A DNA stretch of 64,000 bases from Leishmania infantum JPCM5 (lineage: Eukaryota; Euglenozoa; Kinetoplastea; Trypanosomatida; Trypanosomatidae), in NCBI RefSeq assembly GCF_000002875.2, contig NC_009277.2:188501-252500 (forward strand). Direction: 5' to 3'. Of this stretch, positions 38,301 to 49,500 are shown in pieces. The translations under genes and the position numbers were made by a program. The stretch's first letter is position 1. Every line of letters begins with the position of its first letter. The notes under the pieces are model-generated. The model did no database searches and was not told the DNA's origin. It saw only the letters and a program-made list of their open reading frames with translations.

Positions 38301-41077
38301 GGCCCTCCGCCTCCATGTCCCCGTTGACTGAAGCAATGACTACGCTGTCGACGCCGAAGCAGCAGCAGCAGCAGCACACCGCACCGGCCTCGCCGCCACC
38401 TGCTGCTCTGTCGCTCACGCACGACAGTGCCGACGGGTTATGCGAGCCGCTTGATGTGCGTGTTGCAGACGCCTCTGTCGCAGCTACTTTGACGACTTTG
38501 GCGACGACAACTGCGATGGCCTCAGGGGCGCAGGGCGACGGCGGCGACAGCCGAGGCGCAGAAAATGTCAGCGACGACGCAGCTTCCGTGCAGGGGGATG
38601 GATCAGCGGGCGGTACTGGCGACGCGAGTGGGAGCGCAACCGGCACGCAGGGTCTTTCCGGCACGCCGGCGTGTCGCCACTACCTGCTGCGGAAAAGCCC
38701 GCCGGTGCTGCTCTTTCCACGCAAGCAGGGCAGCCGCCCGTACCTATTTCCGCAGACGCTACTGCGCCTCACGCCCCTGAGTTTCCCAAAGTCGCGAGGG
38801 CAGCCGCCGCCGCACGAGCACGCGCGTCGTATGCGGTCGCGGTGGGGCTGCATGCCTGTCGTGAACTTGTCCACCACGGAGGGGGTTGCGGGAGAACCGT
38901 CGATGCCTTATGGCGGCGCCGCTGCCGATGGCGGCGGGGATGGCGACAGCGGAAACGTTCGTAGGGGGCCCAACGGTGCATGGGCGGCGGCAGAAGGCGA
39001 AGGGCAGCCACAAGACAGCTCGACACGCTCGGGCCCGCGTCCCCACAACGGAGATGACGGCAGCAGCGTGGGCACCAGCGCAGCGCCTTCGTTGGCGTCA
39101 GAGGCAGCCTCGCCGACGCCGGCGACGTATCGCGTGGTCAGCGTGCTTGACAACCCGTTCAGTCGCATCGGGGTGGAGCATCTGCACTACGACTTTCTGA
39201 TCAGCGGTCCGTCCTCGCCGATGTCGACCGTGCAGCTGCTCGTGGAGGAGTCAAGGCGAGCGTCGACCCCAGGCGAGCTAGAGACTCGCACGCATCGCGA
39301 GTCTGTCTACCGCCTGCAACGACGGCAGTGGATGGAGGCGCGCGCGAAGGCGGCTGTGGTGGCTGCCGCGGCTAGCAGCAATGTGGGGGTTGACAGCGAT
39401 GACGGTGTCAGGGGTGCTGGTAGCGCGGACACCGATAGCCCAGCGGAGGCAGTGTCGCGGCAGCTCAGCAGCGAAACGGCTTCGTTCTTCTCGCAGCAAT
39501 ACCCAACGCACGCGACCAGCACGCCAGGCGACCACGGCGAACCCTGCAACACCACCGACAGCCACCGATCGCATGACCGACTTCACCGCAGTCGCCAGCA
39601 CCGCCTCGACAGCAGTGTCTGGACCCGTTCCGGGGTGGACGAGACCTTCTTTGAGCACGACGTCTCCTTCCGCCCTGACCCTGACCGGTTCATTGAGGGC
39701 GCCCCGCTGACGCTGCAGTTTTTCCTGCGCACGCCAATGCACATCATCGAGGAAGCGATCATCGAGCCGCTGCGGAAGCAGGTTAAGACACTGCGTCAGC
39801 GCTTGCTGGACGCGATCGTGGAGGAGGCGCTCCGCTACGGACGCTGTGAAATCAGCGGCCAGCGCTACATGCAGCTGCTGGCCGACGGCAGCAATCCCAT
39901 GTGCGCCAACGGCACGCGACAGCCGGCGCTGGAGAATAGGGTGACGAAGCCCGTGGCTGAGTGCTCGGTGGAGGGGGTCTTGGATGCGGTCACGGAGAGG
40001 AGTGCCTCGGGCGGGGTGCTGGGTGATGAGATGTCTGCCATTCCATACGGGTACACGGACGACGGCAAGCCGCTCCTGCACTCGCTTCGCCACAGCGCCG
40101 CGCTGTCCGTATGGCGCTTTACAGCGGACCTTCAGCGGCAGTTCTTGCAGGCCCTTCGCGGCAGCCGCGCCAGAACCTCGGCATCCGCGTCGCACCCTCC
40201 ATCGAACGACGACGAGATGCGTGAGCCCATTCCACTTCCGCGTGATCTCGCTTCTGTTGTGGAGCTGCTGCACCAGCCGCACGATGTGCTCCAGAGTAGT
40301 TCTCCCCAGTTCCGGTCGTCGTCATCGTCATCCTGTTTTTCGAGGCTCTCAGCGTTGCGGGCCACCGATGCCGCAGACCCCGCCACGGCGCCAACAAATG
40401 ACGCCAGCAGCACGAGGGCGGGCGAGAAAGACGGCGACGGCGACGACGACGCGGACACGCCATTCTTCCTCGCCCATCTTTTCGGGTGGGAACATGGCCC
40501 CATGGACCTTGACACGTCCCACGGCAGGTTGGCGGCGAGGCATCAGACGCTCCTCCAGCGTCGGCAACTGCAGGAGCGCCTGTCCATGCTGCAGCTGGCG
40601 ATGCGCGCGCTTCTGGAGCGGTCGAGCCCGTGGTCGACGGACTCCTTCTTCCAGCTGATCTCGGCCGAGCCGGGGGCGGCGCTGCTCGTGGAGACGTCGT
40701 CGACACGGCCACCCGAGTCCGCCACCACCACGACACCGGACGACGGCTCTGAACCGTCTCCGTCACCATCAAAGCCACCAGATTGCCTGGGGCAGTTCAA
40801 CGCCACGTACCTCGCGGTCGCGTACCTCTTCTTCAACGGCACCGCCGAGGCGTACTTCCGCACCCATTCCCTCAACCAGCGTCGCATGCACTTGCTGCAG
40901 CGGCTTGACGAGGCGGTGCGGCTCTCACTGAAGGCGCGCTTGATCCTATTAACGGCGACGGAGGAGGACTACCGGGCGCGCCACGTCGAGACCGCGATTC
41001 AAGACGCGGCTCGACGTCACTGCATCTTTCGGCGGGATCGCTCCCCTCACGAGGAGAAGCAGCCCTCCCCGTCTTAG
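35348..41077 (+). CDS. Giant type II membrane protein, function unknown
   Basis: The 1909-residue product has a basic cytosolic N terminus, then one strong hydrophobic segment at about 92-111 (WTLLCVSSALVVLVALTQML) preceded by RHQGRRLRHR, the layout of a signal-anchor with a lumenal or extracellular body. Folded islands alternate with acidic and Ala/Ser-rich inserts. An island near 437 (DDDILLALFYSPDLFNAYNY, then a VQWIGLMVKTTCSLL helix), followed by VRVAIIDGYYPLRN and later SPPVLLFPRKQGSRPYLFP, is ordered like a thioredoxin fold without CxxC, split by long insertions; this is tentative. Further islands are VEHLHYDFLISGPSSPM and LTLQFFLRTPMHIIEEAIIE. Several NxS/T sequons fit secretory passage. 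The stop is followed by coding-like sequence in other frames, so the true C terminus may be longer. Confidence 0.78.
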   Translation: MPRLHRRQTRGVRTLCAAAPPAHPSRALGNAGGAEVSRRRVAVTPENAPSYGSSSLLQSSLQSLSPQSPSAAPVGRVRLSCRHQGRRLRHRWTLLCVSSALVVLVALTQMLARPASTSTSHGCGKDILSSGLLGRMETATAVSAHWLRAQDKLSAPVLPQCKDFAPNVSSAGDALWKVDNAEGHLAACPPRDDGDDVSDADADGVVEHMEEVVCGGSEARGDRGRGRYEDARQMDGCTPTFDGSWTRLCSPSSSWWFSHSRSSTGRNAAPPSATRRSVSGTPGATASASSAAVNPEVAPQNEVTLNLAGNVQTRWREYRSSYPTLREIVHQLAQAYKEEQRMKHACLSAMKAAAIARYGERTSDNGTSSCRCCGGGDAHYVVNRTRNDASPKASPAAATCAALPTLRTSLDWVRYLPYVPMHPIEEAVEHLEHKQDDDILLALFYSPDLFNAYNYVQWIGLMVKTTCSLLRAGVLDPITHIRGDDDVGGVFSSWFPPSNSTGAMMNSGNRSSSSSCGGAHHRCQPPLFCRDLALPSLEGMLGPADITHMRDNKVRVAIIDGYYPLRNVTHTVWRHMDRDTYHVHERYWGFGSSDGDDSDHYDEADATEAAETVEAPTANGAGSLGVTRDAEGHEELQAHTSAAAFTGSSTSTYSSTFDSTSTAPDPAAAFPAGDWGLTSVQHCNALLRLLAHEGGRPDDIREALRSMSSPAQRGDATSMAETAEDEVHDARAQRDQGRGDSLQDWREQRRNTHRPQAREDATVQTATVTETKAGSGEAKEYTDAARKASITAAAADTSSTAASSSSLHPFMSAEEARFCPNDRIHLLARYIIDESNTFPLNRPSVLLDALQNSLHRVRHRKQLLVERIFSWSQRMTYRLHVNMSAQRIDALFSDHLCDVRYQAMPHTSGVTAPTAGGDSTEEELEDEEAMDNDVVVDAALVQSGLGARTSYFYHQRLCSFHTSAALDSASALQFRKRKRMHRRNGPSASMSPLTEAMTTLSTPKQQQQQHTAPASPPPAALSLTHDSADGLCEPLDVRVADASVAATLTTLATTTAMASGAQGDGGDSRGAENVSDDAASVQGDGSAGGTGDASGSATGTQGLSGTPACRHYLLRKSPPVLLFPRKQGSRPYLFPQTLLRLTPLSFPKSRGQPPPHEHARRMRSRWGCMPVVNLSTTEGVAGEPSMPYGGAAADGGGDGDSGNVRRGPNGAWAAAEGEGQPQDSSTRSGPRPHNGDDGSSVGTSAAPSLASEAASPTPATYRVVSVLDNPFSRIGVEHLHYDFLISGPSSPMSTVQLLVEESRRASTPGELETRTHRESVYRLQRRQWMEARAKAAVVAAAASSNVGVDSDDGVRGAGSADTDSPAEAVSRQLSSETASFFSQQYPTHATSTPGDHGEPCNTTDSHRSHDRLHRSRQHRLDSSVWTRSGVDETFFEHDVSFRPDPDRFIEGAPLTLQFFLRTPMHIIEEAIIEPLRKQVKTLRQRLLDAIVEEALRYGRCEISGQRYMQLLADGSNPMCANGTRQPALENRVTKPVAECSVEGVLDAVTERSASGGVLGDEMSAIPYGYTDDGKPLLHSLRHSAALSVWRFTADLQRQFLQALRGSRARTSASASHPPSNDDEMREPIPLPRDLASVVELLHQPHDVLQSSSPQFRSSSSSSCFSRLSALRATDAADPATAPTNDASSTRAGEKDGDGDDDADTPFFLAHLFGWEHGPMDLDTSHGRLAARHQTLLQRRQLQERLSMLQLAMRALLERSSPWSTDSFFQLISAEPGAALLVETSSTRPPESATTTTPDDGSEPSPSPSKPPDCLGQFNATYLAVAYLFFNGTAEAYFRTHSLNQRRMHLLQRLDEAVRLSLKARLILLTATEEDYRARHVETAIQDAARRHCIFRRDRSPHEEKQPSPS

Positions 41078-42140
41078 CAGAGCGGCGGTGTGTCGACGCG
41101 GGTGGTGGCAGTGCGCTGGAGAGCATCGCGTCGTCGTTGGCGATCATCACCGGGGCGGGCGACGGCGATGGCAGCGATAGCGGATCTGGTGCTGTGGACT
41201 CAGTCGCCGCGAGGCAGCGTTCTCGACCATCCGCAGCCACACTGAGCACCGTGCGCGACACGGGCGATGACGAGGCCAGCATCTTCGAAAGGAAGGACAT
41301 GCACGGCCTCTTCGCCCGCCTCTCGTCGTTTTCTCTTCATTGCCGACTAAGACCCCCGACACGAATGACAGCGCCGCCAATGTGGCGGATAGGACGCCAC
41401 TTCCTCATTGATTATCGTCACTGGTGCCGAGGAGAGAGCGAGGGCCACAGGAGGGATTCTGCTGCGCGAACCGCGGTGGCGCGCGACGATGACAACGGTA
41501 TGGGCGGAGCTCAGCGCTACCACCTCGACAGCACCGCCTTGATCTACGCCTCGACTGGGACCCCGATCGCCAGCAACGGCCCGAACTAAGATCGTCTTAT
41601 CGGGCACTGCGTGCGTCGTCTGGCGAGGGTGGACGAGGATTCGGAGAGATGTGGCGTTTCTTGGGGCTTCCCCGACAGCGGCGCGAAGGCTGCCACCGCC
41701 GGTGACGGGAAGAAGGCGGATGACGACGACACCGAGTCGCATAGGCTGGAGGCACCGCCGCCGTCTGCGGTGATCGCGGATACAGACGTCACCAAGCGAA
41801 GCTTATTCGAGGAAGAGATACGGAGGGCGCCGACATCGGCGACAGCGACGACGACAAGGATGGATGACGTATGGCAGGTGGAAGCAAAAGGCGGCTCGGC
41901 CGGCGCACACCACTTCGTGGACGACAGCAGCGACATTGAAGCAAGGGGTCTGCGACGACGTCGGCTTGCCGAGCACTACCGCCACGCCCCGAAGCTGAAG
42001 CAACGGCTTATTCATCAGCGACTGCGTTGGGTGGCTTCCCTTTGGGATGACCAGCACCGTCGATGGGCATCGGCGCACGCAGAGCAAACCCACTCGCAGC
42101 GTGGCTGCGAGGCGGCGCAGCGGCAGCTGTGCTTCATAGG
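41078..42140 (+). pseudogene. Broken coding-like tail of the giant membrane protein
   Basis: After the TAG at 41075-41077 protein-like sequence continues in changing frames without a new ATG gene. The frame one base behind that of the gene is open from before 41041 (AALPVLAERRCVDAGGGSAL, then SIASSLAIITGAGDGDGS) to a TAA at 41587. A second frame gives SLIIVTGAEERARATGGILL near 41402-41460. A third gives DLRLDWDPDRQQRPELRSS near 41545-41600. The first frame again carries SLFEEEIRRAPTSATATTT and AEHYRHAPKLKQRLIHQRLR up to about 42140. Switch points fall near short homopolymers. Either the 3' end of the gene has decayed or the sequence holds several indel errors. Confidence 0.45.
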
Positions 42141-43503
42141 CTTGTGTGTGTGTGATATAGTTTTCGGATGCGAGTGTCGCTCATGCGCCGTTTCTATTCT
42201 CTCTCGCCTCCATTCTCTTCGACGCTTGTGTCGTCGTTCTATCGTGAGATGCATACAAAACAAGAAAAAGAAGCTCATCAGCAGCTGCAGCTGCAACGGC
42301 ATCAACGATGCCGACGCGCATTGATGTGATGACGGCTGCACGCGGGAGTGATGATGAACATGAGAATCACTTGACCAGGGGGGGGATAGCGTATGCGCCA
42401 ACGTCCCCCGCATCACTTCGGCTTTGCCTCTCTGTCTTTCCTCATTGTCGTTGCGCATGTGCATGCGCGCTCGTGGGATTGTCCTCTCAGGGGGCACCTC
42501 CCGGCGTCACTGACGCCGGGGGCCTCGCCCGCATCTCCTCTCCACCTCTCATCACCTTCTCTTCTGCTCTTCGGTCGCTGTCCCTCTCGCTCTCAAACGG
42601 ACTCAACACGGCACCATTCACCGCTGTTCCTTCCTTCTCTCACCACGCCCGGCCCCATCCGGTACCTTGCGGGCTCGCTTCGCCCTTCCCGCTCTGCGTT
42701 GCCGCACGCGCTCTCCCAATCCTTCTGACCCTCTCCACACGTGCATGCGGCGCCCTCAGCATTCTTCGCAAAACGCCTTCCATTTCCACCACCACCATCA
42801 CCACTGTGCGCACACCGCGCTCGCAGGGATCGAGCGTGGGCAGAGTTGCTCACTGCACATTGACGCGTGTCGCTTGCTCCCTCTCTCTCTCTCTCCGCGC
42901 GTGCTGGGATTGGCTCACGCGCGTCTCCTCGCCACAACCTCTCCTCTCCTACACTTCCAATTGGCACCACTACACTCAGGCGGGCAGTCTCGTTTCCTCC
43001 CTCTCGCCCTCTCTCTTTTGTGTGTGCGCGCGTGGCTGTGTTCCAACGCTACATCCGTTGTAGCCACCGCGACGGCCAACATCACTCTTGCTGCCTCGCC
43101 TTTTCTCCTTTTCCTTCTGTCGTTTCCGCGCCTGCCGGTCCCTTTCCTGCTCTCATCAGCACCCTCACCCCCCACAGAAGACAGAGAGGGGCGAGGGTGG
43201 AGGGGAGAGAGGGAGGAGGGGTCACCTCATCACCATCATCCGTATCAGACGCCGTCTTACACGTGCGCCCCTGAATGTGATAGCGGGCTTGTGTCTTCTC
43301 TGTTCGTCGGTGCTTCCCTTTTGTTTTGTGTGTTGCTCGTTTTCTGTGCGTCACACCCCGTTGGCTGCTGCTGTTGCATCTCCCTCTGTTAGATTTGCAG
43401 GTACCTCTTCCCCTCTCTTTCCCTCCCTCCCTCCAGCCCCGCCTGTGCTGGTGCCTGCATGTTCTCCTGTTCGCCTGTCAGTGCTTCGTTGTCTTAGCGG
43501 AGA
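42141..43503. other. Intergenic region upstream of the PAS-FHA kinase
   Basis: This holds the A-rich stretch at 42255-42275, then more than 1 kb of C/T-rich sequence with many candidate splice tracts (for example 42540-42600, 42865-42900, 43100-43160 and 43400-43440). No gene is supported, although several non-ATG frames are open. Confidence 0.55.
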
Positions 43504-46500
43504 ATGCAGCCGCCTCAGCTCAAACCTGCGCTAGCGGGTACGGCCGATGTGGCCCTCCCGGCTGCCTTTGCGGGGCCCAGCATGACCTACGATGGGAGCA
43601 GCGGCAAGTGCGAGAACTTAGATTCGAATCCGCGCTCATGCGAAGGGGACGAGGACGCCGGCACCTACTCGGCGGACTACCGCGTCTACCAACAGCGTCC
43701 CGACGACACGCACAACGCGACACGGCGAAGATCTTCATCGGTAGGGCAGCTCTCCGTTGAGCAGGTGCTGACATCGGTTGCCCCGCTCTCCTCTCCTCCT
43801 CAGCCTATGGCCGCGCGAACGCGTAGCAGCCACTTGCCGCATGGCAACGGCACCTCTGCGGATCGCTCTGCGTCCGTATCACTGCCGCCAGCCTATCCGG
43901 ATCGATTCAGCACCCATGCTGTGGGCGACTGCCCAGCGCATCATGGCACCGTCTCCTCATCGTGGTGCTGCGACAGCACCTGTGCGACGCGCACAGGTGA
44001 AGCGAATGGAAAGGTGCCGCCAGAAGGTGACGGCTGTAGCGAGCGCTTCTCGCCGCATCGCATCGGCTCAGCGCTGTTGAGCTCCACAGCGGAGACTGCA
44101 CCCGGATACCTGTTGGCGCTGATCGGTGTTGTGACAGGGATGCTGCTTTTCCTGCCGTGGTCGTCGAATCCGGTGCACATTGCATTGATGGTGCTGTCGT
44201 CATTGGTAGGGTGCGTGTGCGGCCTGCTCTACTGGATTTCGGAACGGCGGTGGTACCGACGGTGGCGGCATGGCTTCTACGACGCAAGCGGCGCAGCAGC
44301 GGCTTCCTGCAGCGCCGGCGGTGCCCGCGGCTGGCACGTCGAGTCTGCCGTTGGCAGCGCTGGCCCTCGGTATCACGACCACGATGCCGATGATGAGGTC
44401 AGCAGCGTCGGTATGTGCTGCTGCGCTGGCTGCGTGAGCCACCTTATTGATCGCCAGCACTTCCGCGTTGTGCTGCCGACGGCTCAGCTGCTGCTGCTTG
44501 GCACCTTTGTGCTGGTGTCACCCCAGGTGATGGCAACGTGGACGGCCCCGATGGCGTCAACGACTGGCCGCGGCGGCGGTGCCATCCTCGCCGACCGCGG
44601 AGCAGGACATGCGGCTCGCTACGGGGCCACGCTTTATCCTGTCGAGGCGGTGTGGAAGACTTGCCTGCTGCACGCGTGGATTGGCATGAGGTTTTCCCTG
44701 CCGCTCCTGTGGAGCTTGCTGGTTGGCCTCGTGCACATGGCGGTGCTGCTGGCCCAGTACCAACACGCCGGCCCTGGCACGCTGCTCACGCTGGTGGTGT
44801 GGATGAGCGTGCCGCTGCTCTGCTTCGCTTTTGCGATGTGCATCACCAGGCCCCGACCAGCAGTCGTGGAGGAACAGCAGCATCACCAACTGCTGCGAGG
44901 CCGCGCCTCTGGTGGGGGAGCTGCTGGCTACTCAGCCAGCTACGGCGCTGGTGTGGGTGAGCCGCTGCCGCCTTTTGTGAACTTCTTCATCGGCCGGAGA
45001 CGTGACGCGCTCGAGGCCACGTGTGCTTCCGTGCCATACTCCAGTCCTTCGACGGTGACAACAGCTGCTCCTGCCCCAGCCACGCAGTACAGTGCCCACC
45101 CATCTCGCCGGGTTGTCCTCCCTCCGCCACCGGTCGCGGCGTACTCGCCTGCTTCATACGCACAGATGTTCTCCGCGGAAGGCATTGACGGCAGTTACCT
45201 AGCCAGGCTGAAGGTGGGCGAGTTCGGGAGTCTCGTACGCGGCGGCAGCGGAGGAGTGGGCATAGCAGCTGCCCGGTACCCCCAAGCCAACTACGGTGGC
45301 CTTGGCACGGTAGTGCCCAGCCGTTATGAGTCCGACCAGCGACTCATTGCGCCGCAGCGGCCCGTGCGCCCACGCTACAACGCCGCCGCACGATCGCCGG
45401 CGCCGTCTGTGCAGCAGGGCGCGCCGCTGTTGGCGCCAAAGTTCTTTGACAGTGCGGGGGTGCCGCCGCACGACGACCTCATCGGCCTCGCAACCCCACA
45501 TGACATCACCCTGCCTTCGCAACACGGGCGAGCACGCGACCTGTCTGCACCCTTGTACTCCCCAAGCTCTCTTTCTCAGGCAGTGCGCGAGGCGCGCTAC
45601 GAGCCTGCCCATTACCCCGTCAACAACATGGATGAGGTGACGTATCCCACGACATCAGCAGCAGCGATGCTCCCATCGTCTGGAGACGGCACCCATCCAT
45701 CTCTGCCACTCCCGCAGACGTCGCGCCAGCTCGCTCCGCCCTCGCGCTTGTCTATCGTCAGCAGCAGCACCCCCTCGACAATGCTTGTGAGCAATCTCGA
45801 GCCGGCGCCTCAACCGCGGCGGCAGCTGCGCAAGCACGTGCAGCAGGCGGCGGCTGGAGAGGTCGAGGAGGCCGGCGCGTTTCGTGACGACGCGGTCGAC
45901 AGCGACGGCGCCGCGGCGGCGATAGTGCCAGCAGACTCGTCGCATCAGGAAACTCGGCAGCATCGGCGAACAGGATCGGCGACCGCCAAGGGGCAGAGAA
46001 CGTGGAGCGGGGTCGCCGCCACCGCCGCAGCCGCTAAGAGCATGTCTGCAGCTGCACCCGCGGCGGATGACGATGGCTGCGCGAACGGCGTTGATGTTCC
46101 CAATGCTCCTGTCCACGGCCGCGGTGACGACGGAGAGGAGTGGGACAGCGAGCCGCCCTTACCGGCCGGAACCTCGCTGGAGGACGCGTGCGCACCGTAC
46201 CTTGTCCTCGACGCTGCCCTAGTCATTGTGGACGTTGGCCCGTCCCTGTGCCGGCTTCTGGGTACCACCGTCGACGCTGTCTTGTTCCGCCGACTGCCGG
46301 ACGTGCTCGCGTGGCTCGATGTCGTGGAGCGGGAGACGGCGGTGATGCTGGTGAGCGCTGTCGCGCAGCCTCTGCGCACCGCAGCCGCCGCAGTGCGAGG
46401 CGAGAAGCGCGGCGCGGGTGCCCACTCTACCAGGGAAGAGAAGGCGAAGAAGGGGAAGGACATGAAGAGGCGTCACAGCGGCGCCCAGGACGGCATGCGA

Positions 46501-49500
46501 GATAACCATCACGACACGAACGAGAACCGCAACGCGCCATCGGGGGCGGCGAAGCAGCTCCAGAAGCCGTCGGAGATGGAGGTGCGCGACAACGTTGCCG
46601 AGGGGGCGCCTGTGCGGCGGATCACGCTGCGGGGACACTGCCCCTACTACGCAAAGGCCAGCGGCAGCACGAGGGAGATCAGCGCGGGTCGATGCAGCCG
46701 ACGGCCGCCGTTTGCACTTTGCTTCGACGTCTGGGCGGAGCGTCTCGCCGCGCCAGCACCCAGCACTGCCGGCTCTTGGCGGAGGCACAGGTCCTCGGCG
46801 GTGGGTGGCGGCCGGCCGCTGCCGACGCCCTTCGTGATCATCCTTCGGCGCCCTTTATTGCATGGCTTGTGCGATGCGCTGCCGCTGCCTGTTGCACTGG
46901 TGCACCCCCGAACGGGAGAGGTGCTGTGCTGGAATCGCTACGCTGCGCGGCTGACGGGGTGCACCGCTTATGACATGCTGGGGACGCCCGCGTACGGCAG
47001 CTTCGTGTACGAGGGATTGCCCGGTGCTGCCACGACGGCGGCAAGCCAGGGAGGCTTCTCCAGCACTGGCCGCCATCTCCCGCCGCCGCCGCCATCGCCG
47101 AGTGTGGAGTTTGCGTCCTCCACGCATCGGCGACAGCAATCATCTAATACGGCTGCGCTGTCCGCGGCGACAGCGGCCGGCACCGTGCCCGATGGCGAGG
47201 TCGCCTCGAACGGCTTTGCGCCTCCGCCTGTCAAGTCAACGTCGCCCACTACCGCGGCGCTGCTGCTCTCCTCACAACAGACAACGTCGACAGCCTTTTC
47301 TCCTCTCCAAAACGCTCGGCTGCAGCGGCAGCACGGCGGCGCCGGTAGCCCAACCTTCGTAGACCAGGCATCACCGCCGCCGCACGCGGCTGGCCTCTAT
47401 GGCACTTTCACCGTTGTGGCCTCGCAGCAGCATCGCGACACTCCGCTTCCTGGCTTCTTTTACGTGCCCTGCACACGTGCTGCGGCTGCGGTGGCAGGCG
47501 TACCGCTCTCCGCTGTTGGCCACAGCGGGGAGCTTGCAATGACGACCGCCATTGGTGGTGGCGGCGCTCGACCAAGCAGCTCCTCGAGCACTGGCGGCGG
47601 GCCGCACCAGATCTCGTCTTTGCAGCTGCCTTGGTCGCTGGCCGGCCGTGGCGGTACTGTGGCAGCGGCTGCCGGGCACGCAGATCGAGTGCCCTCGCAG
47701 TTGACCGCTGCCTCACAGTCTCCTCTTTCCTTCGGAGTCGGTGGCGGTGGTGGCGACAACAAGAACAGCACCAGCGGCGTAGCAGTGGGTGCGCGCTGTC
47801 CTCGCCCACCACCGCCACCGCCCCTCGCGGCAGGACTTGATCGTGGCACCGACCCCTACGACGAGGCCGGAGTCGCCACCGCCTTTGAGACAGACGGAAG
47901 CAAGGAGGCGCAGGGAGACGGCGACGAGGACGTGATGGCGGCACCGTACTGCTCTTCACCTGTCATGGTGCATGGACTGCTGTTTCGCGCCACCTTGCGA
48001 CCACTGCGCGGCGTTCTGTGCAGCGAGGAGGGTGGCGTAGTCGAGAACCAGCTCGGCGGTCCGCTGCGGACGAGCGCCAGCGCCGTGGAGGGCGAGCACA
48101 CCGGCGGCCGTGGCGCGGAAGGAAACCCCTTCTTCAATCAGCCGCCGCGTGCGGCGCACGAAGAGGACAGTGCGGCGGTGGAAGGAAAGGACGCAGAGGA
48201 AGGGCAAGCGCTCGCTCGGGAGAAGAACATGCAGGCCCATGGCGACGACAAGAGCGGCAGCGACGACAGCGTTGAAGCATTGCTGTCGGAGCGGCAGCCG
48301 CATCACCGACACCACCGTCTACACCGCACTGCTGCAGGTGCACGCATGCCGAACAGCGAGTGTGAGGAAGACAGCGGCGCCGAGGACCAGTCGGACATGG
48401 ACGACGACGATGACGACGACACTCCCTTCGACGAGGACGACCTCCCGAAGGCAATGGCTGGGACGATGAACGGCGGACTGACGCTTGCGGCGACGCTAGA
48501 GCAGCTCTTCGCGACCAAGGCGATGGCGTGCAACTTCGGGTTGGACAAGGAGCCCGCAGCATGTCCACGCCGCAGTGCGGCATCGACCGTGACAACGACG
48601 GCGACCGCGGCCTCTGGAGCGCTGCTGAGCTCCGAGCTGCTGCCTCAGTACAGCCTCCGTGAGGCACTTCAGCAGCTTGCCGCAAGTGAGTCACCTCTCT
48701 TGCTCACATTTTCCGAGCCTCCCCTCTATGCCACCACGTGTGCAAGCGCCGAGGCGTTGCTGCAGGAGCGACGACTAAGCCACCACCGCGTAAGCAGCCC
48801 TTCCCCGGACGAGCACGGCTACTCGGGCGTGCTCACACACGCGAATAATGGTGGCGTTGCTGCGGCGGCCAGTGGCGGTGACTGCACCAGCGTGCCGGAG
48901 AGCTACCTCGGCACCCCGCAGGCGCCTTTTCTTCGCCGGCAGCGCCCGCAGGTGCCGGCGTTGTGGGGTGACGGCTCATCCAGCCTCCAGTTCGTGGCGG
49001 CCGTGAAGGAGGCGGTGGATTCGTACCGGGAAAGCATCGAAGAAGATTCGAGCGGCTACACGGACCTCCTCGGCCTCCTCTCACTCAGCGGTGCCAACGG
49101 CGGTTGCTGCCCCAGCAGCGGCTATGCGGCGCGTAACTCGTCGTCCTCTCTGACGCCCACCTCCTTCGGCGGCGCTCCGGATGCCGCCGTGACGACTGCC
49201 ATCACCGCCGACGCAGTGCGGCAGCTACGCCTCCTCAAGTCCCTATCTGATCAGCTGCTGCAGGCGACGGCCGCGTACAACCGCACGCGCCAGTCGATGA
49301 GCTCCACCACGTGCGGACTCAGCGGCGGCTGCGGCTGCGGCGGCGTTGCCGCGCGCGTGTCCCCTTCATCTTCCTCCCCGTCGCTCTCACTGGGCCTCTT
49401 TGCAGCCCCTTCCGTGCCAGACGCCGACGCTGCACACGAACGCCACCTTCACGCGCGTCGCCACGGCTCCGCCACAACGCCTTCGCCGCACAAGGACCCC

